Assembly: GCA_005883575.1 (NCBI GenBank)
Contig: VBFH01000023.1
Location: 186,001 to 250,000, forward strand
DNA from: Chloroflexota bacterium
GTDB taxonomy: Bacteria; Chloroflexota; Dormibacteria; Dormibacterales; Dormibacteraceae
DNA: 64,000 nucleotides
Direction: 5' to 3'
The translations under genes were made by a program, and so were the position numbers. The number at the start of each line of letters is the position of its first letter. The first letter of the stretch is position 1. Positions 25,350 to 33,128 of the stretch are shown here, piece after piece. Below the pieces are notes generated by a model. That model saw nothing but the letters and a program-made list of their open reading frames with translations, did not search any database and was not told the origin of the DNA.

Positions 25350-26668
25350 CGGGGCAAGGCGGCTCCCACGAGCGCAGCCACTGCGAAGAGCACGACCAGG
25401 GTGCCCAGCAGGCTGAGGCAGCTCATCGACTTCTTGGCCACCGGCTTCACGGGCGGCGCCGGGTTGTAGGCGACATGCGCCGGTGGGATCGCCGATTGGG
25501 GCTGCGCGACGGCCATTCCGATCGGCGTCGATGGAACCGCGGTGGGCGGCGCCGCCAGAGGGGCCATGCGTGAAAGATCCGCGCCGGGCTCCAGGCTGCG
25601 CTGCCATCCTGGGCACATCTGGTCCGCAACGCGCGACATCGCATCATCGAACTCGTGGCCGGACTGGTAGCGGTCCTCGGGCCTCTTGGACAGGGACTTG
25701 AGGATCACCTGCTCCAGGTCCGGGTTAAGTCCCGGCCGAAATACCGATGGCGGCTTGGGCGGCGCCTGGACGTGTTTGGCCATCAGCGTGAACGGCCCGT
25801 CCGCCTCCGACGCGGTGAACGGTGGCTGGCCCACCACCAGCTCGTAGAACATGATCCCCGCCGAGTAGAGATCGCTGCGTCCGTCGACCTTGCTCGAGGC
25901 GACCTGCTCGGGCGACATGTACTGCGGCGTCCCGACCGTCGTACCGGTCTTGGTCGCGGTGCCGCCGACGCCAGTGTCGTCCATCAAGCGAGCAATGCCG
26001 AAGTCGGCAACCTTGACCATCCCGTCGTCGGAGATGAGCACGTTCTCGGGCTTCATGTCGCGGTGAACGATGGCGTGACGGTGGGCATAGTCCAGCGCCT
26101 GCAGCACACCGTGCATGACGGCGAAGACTTGCGGCGGAGGGATCTGGGTCTCATTAATCCAGGCGCGCAGCGAGCGGCCGCGGACGAACTCCATGACCAG
26201 GTAGTTCACGTTGCCCATCAGCTCCATGTCGTGGACCTGGACGAGATTGGGATGGCTCGCCCGCGCCATCACCTGTGCCTCCTGGAGAAAGCGCTTCAGG
26301 GCGACGGGGTCCGCCGTCTGGATGAGCTCTTTGATCGCCACCTCGCGACCTAAACCCGGCTGCTCGGCCAGGTATACGGCACCCATGCCGCCGCGGCCCA
26401 GCTCGCTCTGGACCCTGTACTTGCCGATGTAGTGCTCCCCGGGCACATGAGGCGGGGTCGTGATCGACGCGACCGAAGGCGGCGGTGCGTTCGGTGGCGG
26501 CACAGGAATCAGCCGCATTGTGGCCGCGACGTCCGCGGAGTAGGGCGCTGCGTCCCTGGGCAGCTCCGGGTGCGGCTGGTCTTGTTGTTGGATCGGATCA
26601 GGCGCAGGGGGCCGCCCGGGAATGGGCGGCTTTGACGAAGGGTCTTGCGGCTGACCGGAGTCGGTCAT
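25346..26668 (-). CDS. Membrane-anchored Ser/Thr protein kinase (PknB-like)
   Basis: A 440-residue Hanks-type kinase. A Pro-rich N-terminal tail (1-80) precedes the kinase domain: glycine loop GRGGMG (91-96), Lys113, catalytic HRDMKPEN (202-209), DFG (222-224) and activation segment GTPQYMSPEQ. A Pro/Ala-rich linker (about 350-410) leads to a single C-terminal transmembrane helix (about 417-437) and no extracellular sensor. The kinase domain is therefore cytoplasmic and tail-anchored. A TAGGCT box at 26678-26683 lies 9 nt before the ATG. It is convergent with the CHASE2 cyclase. Confidence 0.95.
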   Translation of the reverse strand: MTDSGQPQDPSSKPPIPGRPPAPDPIQQQDQPHPELPRDAAPYSADVAATMRLIPVPPPNAPPPSVASITTPPHVPGEHYIGKYRVQSELGRGGMGAVYLAEQPGLGREVAIKELIQTADPVALKRFLQEAQVMARASHPNLVQVHDMELMGNVNYLVMEFVRGRSLRAWINETQIPPPQVFAVMHGVLQALDYAHRHAIVHRDMKPENVLISDDGMVKVADFGIARLMDDTGVGGTATKTGTTVGTPQYMSPEQVASSKVDGRSDLYSAGIMFYELVVGQPPFTASEADGPFTLMAKHVQAPPKPPSVFRPGLNPDLEQVILKSLSKRPEDRYQSGHEFDDAMSRVADQMCPGWQRSLEPGADLSRMAPLAAPPTAVPSTPIGMAVAQPQSAIPPAHVAYNPAPPVKPVAKKSMSCLSLLGTLVVLFAVAALVGAALPR

Positions 26669-26752
26669 CTTCCGGCGAGCCTACCAGAGTTACGTTCGCA
26701 CCCAGTACGCTCTGCGGGCCATGTGACTATGGCGTTTTGCGGGCATTAAGTC

Positions 26753-26758
26753 GATAAT
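26753..26758 (+). promoter_or_regulatory. Candidate -10 box GATAAT for the Tic20/DUF4870-like gene
   Basis: GATAAT lies 42 nt before ATG 26801. This gene has a real leader and a strong ribosome-binding site (AGGAGG), unlike many genes in the window. No convincing -35 was found. Confidence 0.4.
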
Positions 26759-26800
26759 CTGGCCCGCAGAAGCCCACCCCACAGGAGGAGATTTATCGAT

Positions 26801-27214
26801 ATGGCCCAGATGCCACCACCACCCCCGAGCCAGCCGGCGCCGACGCCTGGAACGCCTAGTTCGGTGGGTGGAAACAAGAACCTCTACACGATCCTTGCCT
26901 GGGCTTTGTTGCCGCCAATCGGTAGCCTCATCTTTCTTTTCGTCGGCAAGGACGACCCCGATGTCAAATACAACGCAGCCCAGGCGACCGTTATCCACGG
27001 CGCGGCGTTTGCAGTCTGGATCGTGTTGTGGGTCCTGTCGATCATTCTTTTGCCGATTGCCTTCCTGCTGCTCCTGTGGGACCTCATCTGGTTCGTGTTG
27101 TGGCTGGTCGGCCTGATCATGGCCCTCCAGGCCAACGGCGCTCGCGTCAACTACCCGGTCGTCGGTCCGATGGCCGCCCAGTACGTGCCGATGGTTGAGT
27201 CCTGGGCCAAGTAG
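26801..27214 (+). CDS. Tic20/DUF4870-like small membrane protein
   Basis: A 137-residue protein with a Pro-rich N-terminus (1-25), a first helix (ILAWALLPPIGSLIFLF), the charged loop GKDDPDVKYNAAQAT, and two or three further helices. The loop placed between helices is the signature of the DUF4870/Tic20-like family, whose bacterial role is unknown. An AGGAGG ribosome-binding site precedes the ATG by about 10 nt, one of the few strong ones here. The gene stands alone between divergent and convergent neighbours and ends in a rho-independent terminator, so it is likely well expressed and monocistronic. Confidence 0.8.
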   Translation: MAQMPPPPPSQPAPTPGTPSSVGGNKNLYTILAWALLPPIGSLIFLFVGKDDPDVKYNAAQATVIHGAAFAVWIVLWVLSIILLPIAFLLLLWDLIWFVLWLVGLIMALQANGARVNYPVVGPMAAQYVPMVESWAK

Positions 27215-27236
27215 CCGATTCTTCTCGCGAAGAACC

Positions 27237-27271
27237 AGGAGGCTCCGCTCGAACGGGGCCTCCTCTTTTTT
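27237..27271 (+). terminator. Rho-independent terminator
   Basis: An 11-bp stem (27237-27247 with 27254-27264, one G-T pair) with loop CTCGAA is followed by C and six T. It lies 23 nt after the stop of the Tic20/DUF4870-like gene and ends at the stop codon of the convergent coiled-coil gene. Confidence 0.92.
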
Positions 27272-27563
27272 ATTTCGATTCGGCGTCTTCGGTGAGCTGG
27301 GCCAGGGCCCGCTCGATTCCTCTTCGGAGCTCGTCGCGTTCCTCCCGCAGCTGCGTGGTCTCGGCGCGGGAGGACGCGAGCTGGTAGCGAAGCCGTTCGA
27401 TTTCGTCCTGGAGCTCGCGCACCCGCGGATCGGGGCCGCCACCGCTCGACTGGGCGTCCGCGAGCTCGAGCTTGAGCCGTTCGACGGCGACCTTGAGCTC
27501 GCGCCGCTCGGCTAGCAGATCCTGGACGAGCGACTCAGACGGCTTGGTCTGCTCTTTCGACAT
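27270..27563 (-). CDS. Small coiled-coil protein, unknown function
   Basis: A 97-residue, highly charged protein starting at ATG 27563 (MSKEQTKPSES). Residues 10-90 are predicted to be almost continuous coiled coil, interrupted by SSGGGPDPR near the middle. There is no membrane segment or enzyme motif. It may be a structural or adaptor protein. It overlaps the preceding small gene by 29 nt, so the two are coupled. Its stop codon lies within the T-run of the terminator of the convergent gene. Confidence 0.65.
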   Translation of the reverse strand: MSKEQTKPSESLVQDLLAERRELKVAVERLKLELADAQSSGGGPDPRVRELQDEIERLRYQLASSRAETTQLREERDELRRGIERALAQLTEDAESK

Positions 27564-27831
27564 AGCGGCAAAGACCGGGCTGGAATTCGCGTAAACGCAG
27601 GTGCTCCATCTCTCCACGCAGGAAGCGGGCCTTCTGCTCCAGGCCGCGAATCCCCTTTGCGGTCTCGAACGGAAATCGATAGAGCTTGCCCGAGTCGACG
27701 AGCAGGCAGACCGAAAGCGTTTCGCCGTCCTTTTCGATCACGTGCTTGTAACAGGGCACTGTGCGGCGCGCGATCTCCATCTTCGTGAAGCCTCCGACCT
27801 TGCCGGCGAGGACGTCAAGCGGGCTGCGCAT
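27535..27831 (-). CDS. Small conserved hypothetical protein, 98 aa
   Basis: I do not recognise the family. The protein has a first half with alternating strands (RRTVPCYKHVIEKDGE, LSVCLLVDSGKLYRF) and a helical second half (GLEQKARFLRGEMEHLRL). There are two or three Cys but no metal motif. No signal or membrane helix is seen. It is 12 nt downstream of the radical SAM gene and overlaps the coiled-coil gene, so it belongs to the same leftward unit. Confidence 0.6.
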   Translation of the reverse strand: MRSPLDVLAGKVGGFTKMEIARRTVPCYKHVIEKDGETLSVCLLVDSGKLYRFPFETAKGIRGLEQKARFLRGEMEHLRLREFQPGLCRYVERADQAV

Positions 27832-27843
27832 CCTCGATGAATG

Positions 27844-28764
27844 CTAATTGAGAAGGGTGAGCTGCTCCGGTTGAGGAGGTGGTTTCAGGATGACTCGCCT
27901 GCGGTCTGACACACCGTGGTGCGAGCGCAAACGCGCGACCTCGTGGAGCGTTTTTTCGCCAAACGACTGGGGAAGATAGGCGCGGTTGCGGTACGCGTGC
28001 TCGTAACGCGGCAGCAGCTCAGGCCAGTGATGGGCGAGGACCGAGAGGAAGTGCTCACGGGTGCCGTCCTTGAGGTGGAGCATGCCTGCCCACAATCCCG
28101 TGGCGCCCGCGGCGCGGGCTGCTTTGACGACCGCCTCCAGGAGCTCGGGCCTGTCCGAAAGTCCAGGCAGGATGGGCGCCATGCCCACGCCGACGTCAAT
28201 GCCGGCGGCGACGAGCTTTTCGATCGCACGCAGGCGCTGGCGTGGATGGGCCGTGCCTGGCTCGGTCTTGCGCCAGACCTCGTCGTCGAGCGTGGGGATG
28301 CTGAAGGTGATGTGCAGCTCGGCATGTCGCCCGAGGTCGGTCAAGACGTCGATGTCGCGGACGATCATCGGTCCGCGCGTGATCATCGCCGCGGGACTGG
28401 CGAAATCCCGGAACGCCTGCAGGCACTGCCGGGTGAGCTGAAAGCGGCCCTCAGCCGGTTGGTAGGGGTCCGTGGCGGCGCCGATCACCACGGTTTCCTT
28501 GCGCCATGAACGGCGCGCGAGCTCGCTGCGCAGGACGGACGCAACGTTGATCTTCACCCGAACCGTGCGGCCGTAGCGGTCATCCGACGGCCGGTCGGCG
28601 CGCAGCTCGAACGCCCGCACGTAGCAAAAGGCGCAGCGATGTTCGCAACCCGTGTACGGGTTGAGGGACCAGGCAAAGCCCATGTTCTTGACGGGATTGA
28701 GGGCCGACTTGCATGCGACCTGGACGTACTCGACATCGGCCAGACGAGGTTCGGGAGCAGCCAT
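27844..28764 (-). CDS. Radical SAM protein of the Rv2578c/spore photoproduct lyase-like type
   Basis: A 306-residue radical SAM enzyme with the [4Fe-4S] motif CEHRCAFC (CX3CX2C) near residues 37-44, in the context NPYTGCEHRCAFCYVR. A downstream GAATDPYQPAE segment is typical of the SplB-related family that includes mycobacterial Rv2578c. Substrate is unproven; DNA photoproduct repair is a reasonable guess. The start is ATG 28764, which lies 6 nt after a TATCAT box (28771-28776). A LexA-like palindrome abuts the box. nth lies just upstream, which supports a DNA repair context. Confidence 0.85.
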   Translation of the reverse strand: MAAPEPRLADVEYVQVACKSALNPVKNMGFAWSLNPYTGCEHRCAFCYVRAFELRADRPSDDRYGRTVRVKINVASVLRSELARRSWRKETVVIGAATDPYQPAEGRFQLTRQCLQAFRDFASPAAMITRGPMIVRDIDVLTDLGRHAELHITFSIPTLDDEVWRKTEPGTAHPRQRLRAIEKLVAAGIDVGVGMAPILPGLSDRPELLEAVVKAARAAGATGLWAGMLHLKDGTREHFLSVLAHHWPELLPRYEHAYRNRAYLPQSFGEKTLHEVARLRSHHGVSDRRRVILKPPPQPEQLTLLN

Positions 28765-28776
28765 GGACACATGATA

Positions 28777-28788
28777 GAACAAACGTTC
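28777..28788. promoter_or_regulatory. LexA-like palindrome GAAC-N4-GTTC
   Basis: GAAC-AAAC-GTTC matches the core of the Gram-positive/actinobacterial SOS box. It directly abuts the -10 box TATCAT (28771-28776, minus strand) of the radical SAM gene, where a repressor would block RNA polymerase. Confidence 0.55.
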
Positions 28789-28801
28789 GGACGGCGGAGT
28801 G

Positions 28802-29581
28802 CTAGGTGTTTCCCAGCCTGATGTCGGAATTCGGGGCCTCGCCGATGGGCCGCCCTTTGCGCAGCCGCCGTCGCGGCCGAACAAGCGATGACGGGCAGAA
28901 ATCGTTGAGGACGCACTCCTCACAACGGGGCCGTCGCGCGTCGCAAATCCTTCGACCGTGAAGGATAAGCCGCAGCGACAGGGCCGTCCACTCCTCCTTC
29001 GGCACCATCGCGCCTACCTGGTACTCGATCTTCACCGGGTCTCGCGTCGCCACCAGTCCCAGCCGGTTGGTCAGCCGAATCACGTGCGTGTCGACCGCGA
29101 AGCCGGGCGAGTCGAAGCCCGCGCCGAGAATCACGTTTGCGGTCTTACGCCCGATCCCGGGAATCTTGACCATGTCCTCCATCGTGGTCGGTACCTCGCC
29201 TCCGAACAGGTCGACAAGTGCCCGGCTCGCGGCGAGGATCCGCATTGTCTTCAGCCGGAAGAAGCCAGTCGGTTTGATCAACTTTTCGACCTCCGCCGGG
29301 TCCGCCGCCGCCAGGTCATGGGCCGTCGGGTAGCGTCGGAACAGCTCCGGCGTGACCAGGTTTACGGATCGGTCGGTCGTCTGCGCGGACAGGATCGTCG
29401 CGATCAGCAGCTGGAACGGATTCTCGTGCGTGAGCTCGGTCGCCGCGGCATACAGGTCGCGCAGCCTTTCTATCGTCAGCGCCGCTCGCTTTTGGGCACC
29501 GCGCGGTGGCGGCGGCGTCATCCAGGACGGCTTGCGCTTTGAGGCGCGACCAGAAACGCCTGCGGCGGGGCCCCTAGCCAA
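28802..29581 (-). CDS. nth: Endonuclease III
   Basis: A 259-residue base-excision repair glycosylase/AP lyase that removes oxidised pyrimidines. The helix-hairpin-helix VKIPGIGRKTANVIL carries the catalytic Lys, and the catalytic Asp is in FAVDTHVIR. The four Cys of the [4Fe-4S] loop are spaced C-X6-C-X2-C-X5-C. TTG 29581 overlaps the yqeY stop; an ATG 60 nt downstream (MTPPPPRG) would give a length closer to the family norm. The C-terminus has an extra basic tail (RPRRRLRKGR). Confidence 0.95.
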   Translation of the reverse strand: MARGPAAGVSGRASKRKPSWMTPPPPRGAQKRAALTIERLRDLYAAATELTHENPFQLLIATILSAQTTDRSVNLVTPELFRRYPTAHDLAAADPAEVEKLIKPTGFFRLKTMRILAASRALVDLFGGEVPTTMEDMVKIPGIGRKTANVILGAGFDSPGFAVDTHVIRLTNRLGLVATRDPVKIEYQVGAMVPKEEWTALSLRLILHGRRICDARRPRCEECVLNDFCPSSLVRPRRRLRKGRPIGEAPNSDIRLGNT

Positions 29582-30038
29582 GCAGCCGGCGCGCCACCGC
29601 CGCGATCTGGTTTCCGTCGGCGCGACCGGCCAGGCGCGCGGTCGCCGCCTTCATCACCGCACCGAAGCCCTTGGGACCGTCCGGCTTCACCTCGGCGATG
29701 ACGGCGCGGACCTCGGCCTCGATCTCCTGCTCGCTCATTGCCGCCGGCAGAAAGCGACGAAGCACCCGCATCTCCGCCTCTTCGCGCCGCGCCGACTCCT
29801 CGCGACCGGCCTTGCGATAGAGCCCAATTGCCTCCTCGCGTCTCTTCACCTCTTTGCGCGCCACGCGTATGACCAGGTCGTCCTCGATCTTTCCGCCGGC
29901 CGCGCCTTCCTTGCTGGCACGGACAAGCTCGCTTTTGAGGAGCGAGAGCGTATCGAGAGCGACCTCATCGCGCTGAACTCGAGCTTCGACCATTTCTGCC
30001 TGGACGCGGTCATAAAGTGGCATTTCGGCGATTGTCAC
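29574..30038 (-). CDS. yqeY: GatB/YqeY-domain protein
   Basis: A 154-residue YqeY-type protein with LLKSELVRASKE near residue 33, VARKEVKRREEAIGLYRKAGRE near 58-80, FLPAAMSEQEIE near 96, and GPKGFGAVMKA near 125. It resembles the tRNA-interacting tail domain of GatB, but its cellular role is not established. GTG 30038 or the ATG five codons later may be the start. Its end overlaps nth by 8 nt, so the leftward unit is yqeY-nth and possibly on into the radical SAM gene. Confidence 0.88.
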   Translation of the reverse strand: MTIAEMPLYDRVQAEMVEARVQRDEVALDTLSLLKSELVRASKEGAAGGKIEDDLVIRVARKEVKRREEAIGLYRKAGREESARREEAEMRVLRRFLPAAMSEQEIEAEVRAVIAEVKPDGPKGFGAVMKAATARLAGRADGNQIAAVARRLLG

Positions 30039-30059
30039 ACATGGCCGATCCCGGATAAT
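30032..30059 (+). promoter_or_regulatory. Promoter candidate TTGTCA-16-GATAAT, leaderless
   Basis: The -35 TTGTCA is at 30032-30037 and the -10 GATAAT at 30054-30059. ATG 30068 begins 8 nt after the -10 box, so the transcript would start at or next to the start codon. The -35 lies in the first codons of divergent yqeY. Confidence 0.6.
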
Positions 30060-30067
30060 CGGCGCCT

Positions 30068-30892
30068 ATGGCGTACCTCCTGGCCGGGCCCTTTGTCGCA
30101 CTCGTCGGCATCATGGCGATCTTTTTCGTCCTGCGGCGAAAGTCGGTCGAGAAGCGATCGATGTACTCGGCGAGGCGCTCGCAGATCGAGCACAAGGTCC
30201 GGGCGGCGCGTCAGCGCACGCTTGCGCCCCACGGTCACTCGCAGAGCCCACCCGAGGAAACCATCCCGGCCGGGACAACTTTCGCTCAGCCCCAGGCGCA
30301 GTCGACCGTCGCCTACGAGGCGCCGGCGTACGAGCCGCCGCCGGCAGCTCCGCCGGCCGCCACCCCGTTCTCGAGGCCACAGGAATCGCCGGCACCAGCG
30401 CCCTGGGACGTACCGGCGGCCCCATCGGCGGCCCCGTCATCGTTCGATTACCCGCCCGCCGCGCCCGAACCCCAGTACACCCCGCCCCAGCCGGAGCCGT
30501 TCCGGCCCGCGCCTGAGCCGACTCCGATGCCGGCGCCGAGCGAGCCGGCGTGGACGCCCGCACCCCGGCCGTCTGAACCGGCGGCAGCGATGGAGCCGGC
30601 CGCGTCCGCAGCATCGGTGACCGCGGCCGGCTCATGGTCGGTCGTCAGCACCAACAAGGAATCGACCGAGGCCGAGCCAGATGGCAAGAAGAAGAAGAAG
30701 GACAAAGGAGAGCCGGGATCAGCCTGGCAGCTTTCCTCTGGCGAAGCTCCGGATCTGGAGGCGGACGAACCAGAGGTCAGGCGCTCGAGCGGGACTCTCG
30801 TGGCGGTTGCTCAGTACGCCGTGCTCGTCGTCGGTCTGGTGATGGTGCTCATCGGCGTCCTGGTCATGGTCGCCAACGCACACGTCACGTAG
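30068..30892 (+). CDS. Pro/Ala-rich protein with terminal membrane helices
   Basis: A 274-residue protein. An N-terminal transmembrane helix (about residues 4-21) is followed by a basic stretch, a long Pro/Ala/Glu-rich low-complexity region (about 60-190), a KKKKKDKG lysine run, and a C-terminal transmembrane helix (about 247-270). With two helices both ends are on the same side and the disordered loop on the other. No enzymatic domain is seen. Its function is unknown. ATG 30068 is well supported by the promoter spacing. Its 3' end overlaps cofD by 8 nt, tail to tail. Confidence 0.7.
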   Translation: MAYLLAGPFVALVGIMAIFFVLRRKSVEKRSMYSARRSQIEHKVRAARQRTLAPHGHSQSPPEETIPAGTTFAQPQAQSTVAYEAPAYEPPPAAPPAATPFSRPQESPAPAPWDVPAAPSAAPSSFDYPPAAPEPQYTPPQPEPFRPAPEPTPMPAPSEPAWTPAPRPSEPAAAMEPAASAASVTAAGSWSVVSTNKESTEAEPDGKKKKKDKGEPGSAWQLSSGEAPDLEADEPEVRRSSGTLVAVAQYAVLVVGLVMVLIGVLVMVANAHVT

Positions 30893-31790
30893 CGCTCAAG
30901 ACGGCCTGCGCCAGCGCGCGACCGCCGTCGCGCATGATCGTGTCGCAAACGATCACCCGATGGCCAAGCCGCTCAACGCTGTCTGCCAGATCGCGGTCGC
31001 GTGAATCGAGCACGAAGGCGCCGGCGATATCCCCATACATCCGCGCGACCTCGACCGGATTTGGCGCCGGGCCGAGCGTGCGCATCATCTCCACCGTCGG
31101 TCCCTTCAACGCGACGCCTTCGACGATTGGCGTGACCGCGACGGTTCGCTCGCGCGAAAGCTTGTCGCGCACCAGCGTGAGGATCGGGGCAATCGAGATC
31201 AGGGGATTCGACGGACCGATGATCACGAGGCCTGCCTCGCGCAGCGTCTCCAGAACCTCGGGCGTCGGCCGTGCCGAGTCCAGACCGGCAAAATCGATCC
31301 CGCTCAGCCGAGGCGCGAGCCGCTCGCGCACGAAATACTCCTGAAACGACAGCTCGCCCTTGTCGGTCGCGAATCTGGTGCGCACACGGTCGTCGGTCAT
31401 CGGTAGCACCTGGACCGCAACGCCAAAGCGCCGGCATAGCTCGCGAGTCGCTTCGGTAAGCGTGCATCCGGCACGAAGCATGCCGGCGCGTACGAGATGT
31501 GAGGCGAGATCTTGGTCCCCGATGCGAAACCATGCATCCTCGCCGATGCGGTCCATGCTCTCGAGGACATGGAAGGTGTCGTCCTTGACGCCATATCCCG
31601 CGCGTTCGTTGAAGACCCCGGCCAGCCGGTAGATCACGGCATCTACATCCGGACAGACCAGAAGGCCCCAGAACTCGTCGTCGTCGGCGGTGTTGGCGAT
31701 CACCGTGAGCTCGTGCTCCGGCGCCACGGACTGGATGCCGGCGGCGAGCGCCGCGCCGCCGGTGCCTCCCGCCAAAACCACCACCTTCAT
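30885..31790 (-). CDS. cofD: CofD: 2-phospho-L-lactate transferase (F420 biosynthesis)
   Basis: A 301-residue CofD/FbiA, which joins the activated lactyl or enolpyruvyl phosphate (LPPG or EPPG) to the deazaflavin Fo to give F420-0 or dehydro-F420-0. The start (MKVVVLAGGTGGAALAAG) is the family's GDP-binding glycine loop. Also visible are VIANTADDDEFWGL near residue 30 and IGPSNPLISIAPIL near 195. It is the last gene of the F420 operon, 10 nt after cofE. Fo synthase (CofG/CofH or FbiC) is not in the window. Confidence 0.95.
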   Translation of the reverse strand: MKVVVLAGGTGGAALAAGIQSVAPEHELTVIANTADDDEFWGLLVCPDVDAVIYRLAGVFNERAGYGVKDDTFHVLESMDRIGEDAWFRIGDQDLASHLVRAGMLRAGCTLTEATRELCRRFGVAVQVLPMTDDRVRTRFATDKGELSFQEYFVRERLAPRLSGIDFAGLDSARPTPEVLETLREAGLVIIGPSNPLISIAPILTLVRDKLSRERTVAVTPIVEGVALKGPTVEMMRTLGPAPNPVEVARMYGDIAGAFVLDSRDRDLADSVERLGHRVIVCDTIMRDGGRALAQAVLSAT

Positions 31791-31800
31791 CCGGCGACCT

Positions 31801-32538
31801 TCAGCGGAACAGGTCTTCTGCCGCCGGGCGAATGAGGTCGCGACCGGATCCTCTTCCCTCCAGCGCCAGCCCCCTCGCGATCACGGCCGGTGTTCGCGAC
31901 GTCTTGCCCATGACGAGTCCCGCGCTGGCTGCGATTTCGTCGGCAACGGCGAGCACCGTCGCATGCAGAGGTTCACCTGCGTCGTCGAGCGTGCCGCGAA
32001 GATCGACCAAGGCCGGCACGCCGGCCACGCCGAGCGCGATGTTGATGATGCCCAACCGCCAGGGTCTGCCGAAAGTGTCGGAGATGATGACACCAAGCTC
32101 GCCACCGGTAAGCTCGCGCAGCCGATCTCGCAAACGATGGGCGCTCGCGTCGGGGTCGACGGGCAGCAATGTGAGCGTGTCGCGACCTCCGGTGTTCGAA
32201 TGGTCCACCCCCGCGTTGGCGCAGACATAACCGTGACGCGTTTCTGTGATCAGCACTCTCTCTGACCTAAGGACGCGAACGCTTTCGTTGAGCACTACCT
32301 GGACCATGCGCGGGTCGGGCCTGGCGATCAGGCGCTCGGCGATCCGCTTTGCTTCCGCGCTTGCATGGATGCTCGCAAGGTCGACAAGCCGGCCCTCCGC
32401 CTTGGAGATGACCTTCTGCGCCACCACGAGCACATCGCCCGACGCAAACGCGGCGTGCGCCGAGATCAGCTGACCGATATCGTCCCCAGGCCGCACCTCC
32501 GGCAGCCCTTCGACCCCAATCAGCTCGACGCGCTTCAC
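31801..32538 (-). CDS. cofE: CofE: F420-0 gamma-glutamyl ligase
   Basis: A 245-residue CofE that adds glutamates to F420-0 using GTP. Motifs include VVAQKVISKAEGR near residue 40, VCANAGVDHSN near 103-113, and SDTFGRPWR near 150. The protein stops after the ligase domain: the nitroreductase-like domain fused in mycobacterial FbiB is missing. If the precursor is enolpyruvyl-derived, the dehydro-F420-0 reductase would have to be encoded elsewhere. The GTG start overlaps the cofC stop in GTGA. Confidence 0.95.
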   Translation of the reverse strand: MKRVELIGVEGLPEVRPGDDIGQLISAHAAFASGDVLVVAQKVISKAEGRLVDLASIHASAEAKRIAERLIARPDPRMVQVVLNESVRVLRSERVLITETRHGYVCANAGVDHSNTGGRDTLTLLPVDPDASAHRLRDRLRELTGGELGVIISDTFGRPWRLGIINIALGVAGVPALVDLRGTLDDAGEPLHATVLAVADEIAASAGLVMGKTSRTPAVIARGLALEGRGSGRDLIRPAAEDLFR

Positions 32539-33128
32539 ACCGCGCGGCGGAGACGGTCGAGGTCTGCAGGTTCGTCGATGTCGAGCGCCATCGCCTCGGA
32601 GCGGAAGAGCACGAATTTCACGCCTCGCTTCTGCGCGTCGGCCCGGAACTGGGCGAGCGACTCATCGCCAAAGTGAAGGCTGATCGCGTCGGGCGGGCGA
32701 AGATACAGCGCATTGGTGCCGCCCCGCCCAGTCGCCGGCGCGGCCATCGCGACAGGCGACGCATGACGCGCCGCCGATTGCAGCATCTCCCGGACAGCGT
32801 CCTCGGTCACAAGCGGCAGGTCGCTGGACAGCAGCAGCACTGCCTCCGCACCTCCCGCCAGGGCGCGATCGATGCCTCGTTTCGCGGCGACGTTCTGGCC
32901 TTCTTCGCGCGGCTCGAGCAAGACTTCAGCGCCCCACGACCCGGCCATCTCCGCGACCTCGTCTCCGCCGGCCACGACAAGCACATGGTCGCCGGCGGCC
33001 GCCGCGCTCACCGCCAGCCGCGCGTTGCCGCGCGCGAGAGCCCGTCGAGACTTCACTCCGAGGGCGGGTCGCAAGCGCTGCTTGGCCGAGTCGAAGTCCT
33101 TGATCAGGACGACGACCCAGGTCCTCAT
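32535..33128 (-). CDS. cofC: CofC/FbiD: lactate- or PEP-phosphate guanylyltransferase
   Basis: A 197-residue nucleotidyltransferase that activates 2-phospholactate or phosphoenolpyruvate with GTP for CofD. The fold's start (VVLIKDFDSAKQRLRP) matches CofC. The metal-site SSDLPLV segment is near residue 102, followed by GRGGTNALYLRP near 135. Whether 2-phospholactate or PEP is used cannot be read from sequence by eye. ATG 33128 overlaps the fgd stop in ATGA; an earlier start would run further into fgd. Confidence 0.93.
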   Translation of the reverse strand: MRTWVVVLIKDFDSAKQRLRPALGVKSRRALARGNARLAVSAAAAGDHVLVVAGGDEVAEMAGSWGAEVLLEPREEGQNVAAKRGIDRALAGGAEAVLLLSSDLPLVTEDAVREMLQSAARHASPVAMAAPATGRGGTNALYLRPPDAISLHFGDESLAQFRADAQKRGVKFVLFRSEAMALDIDEPADLDRLRRAV

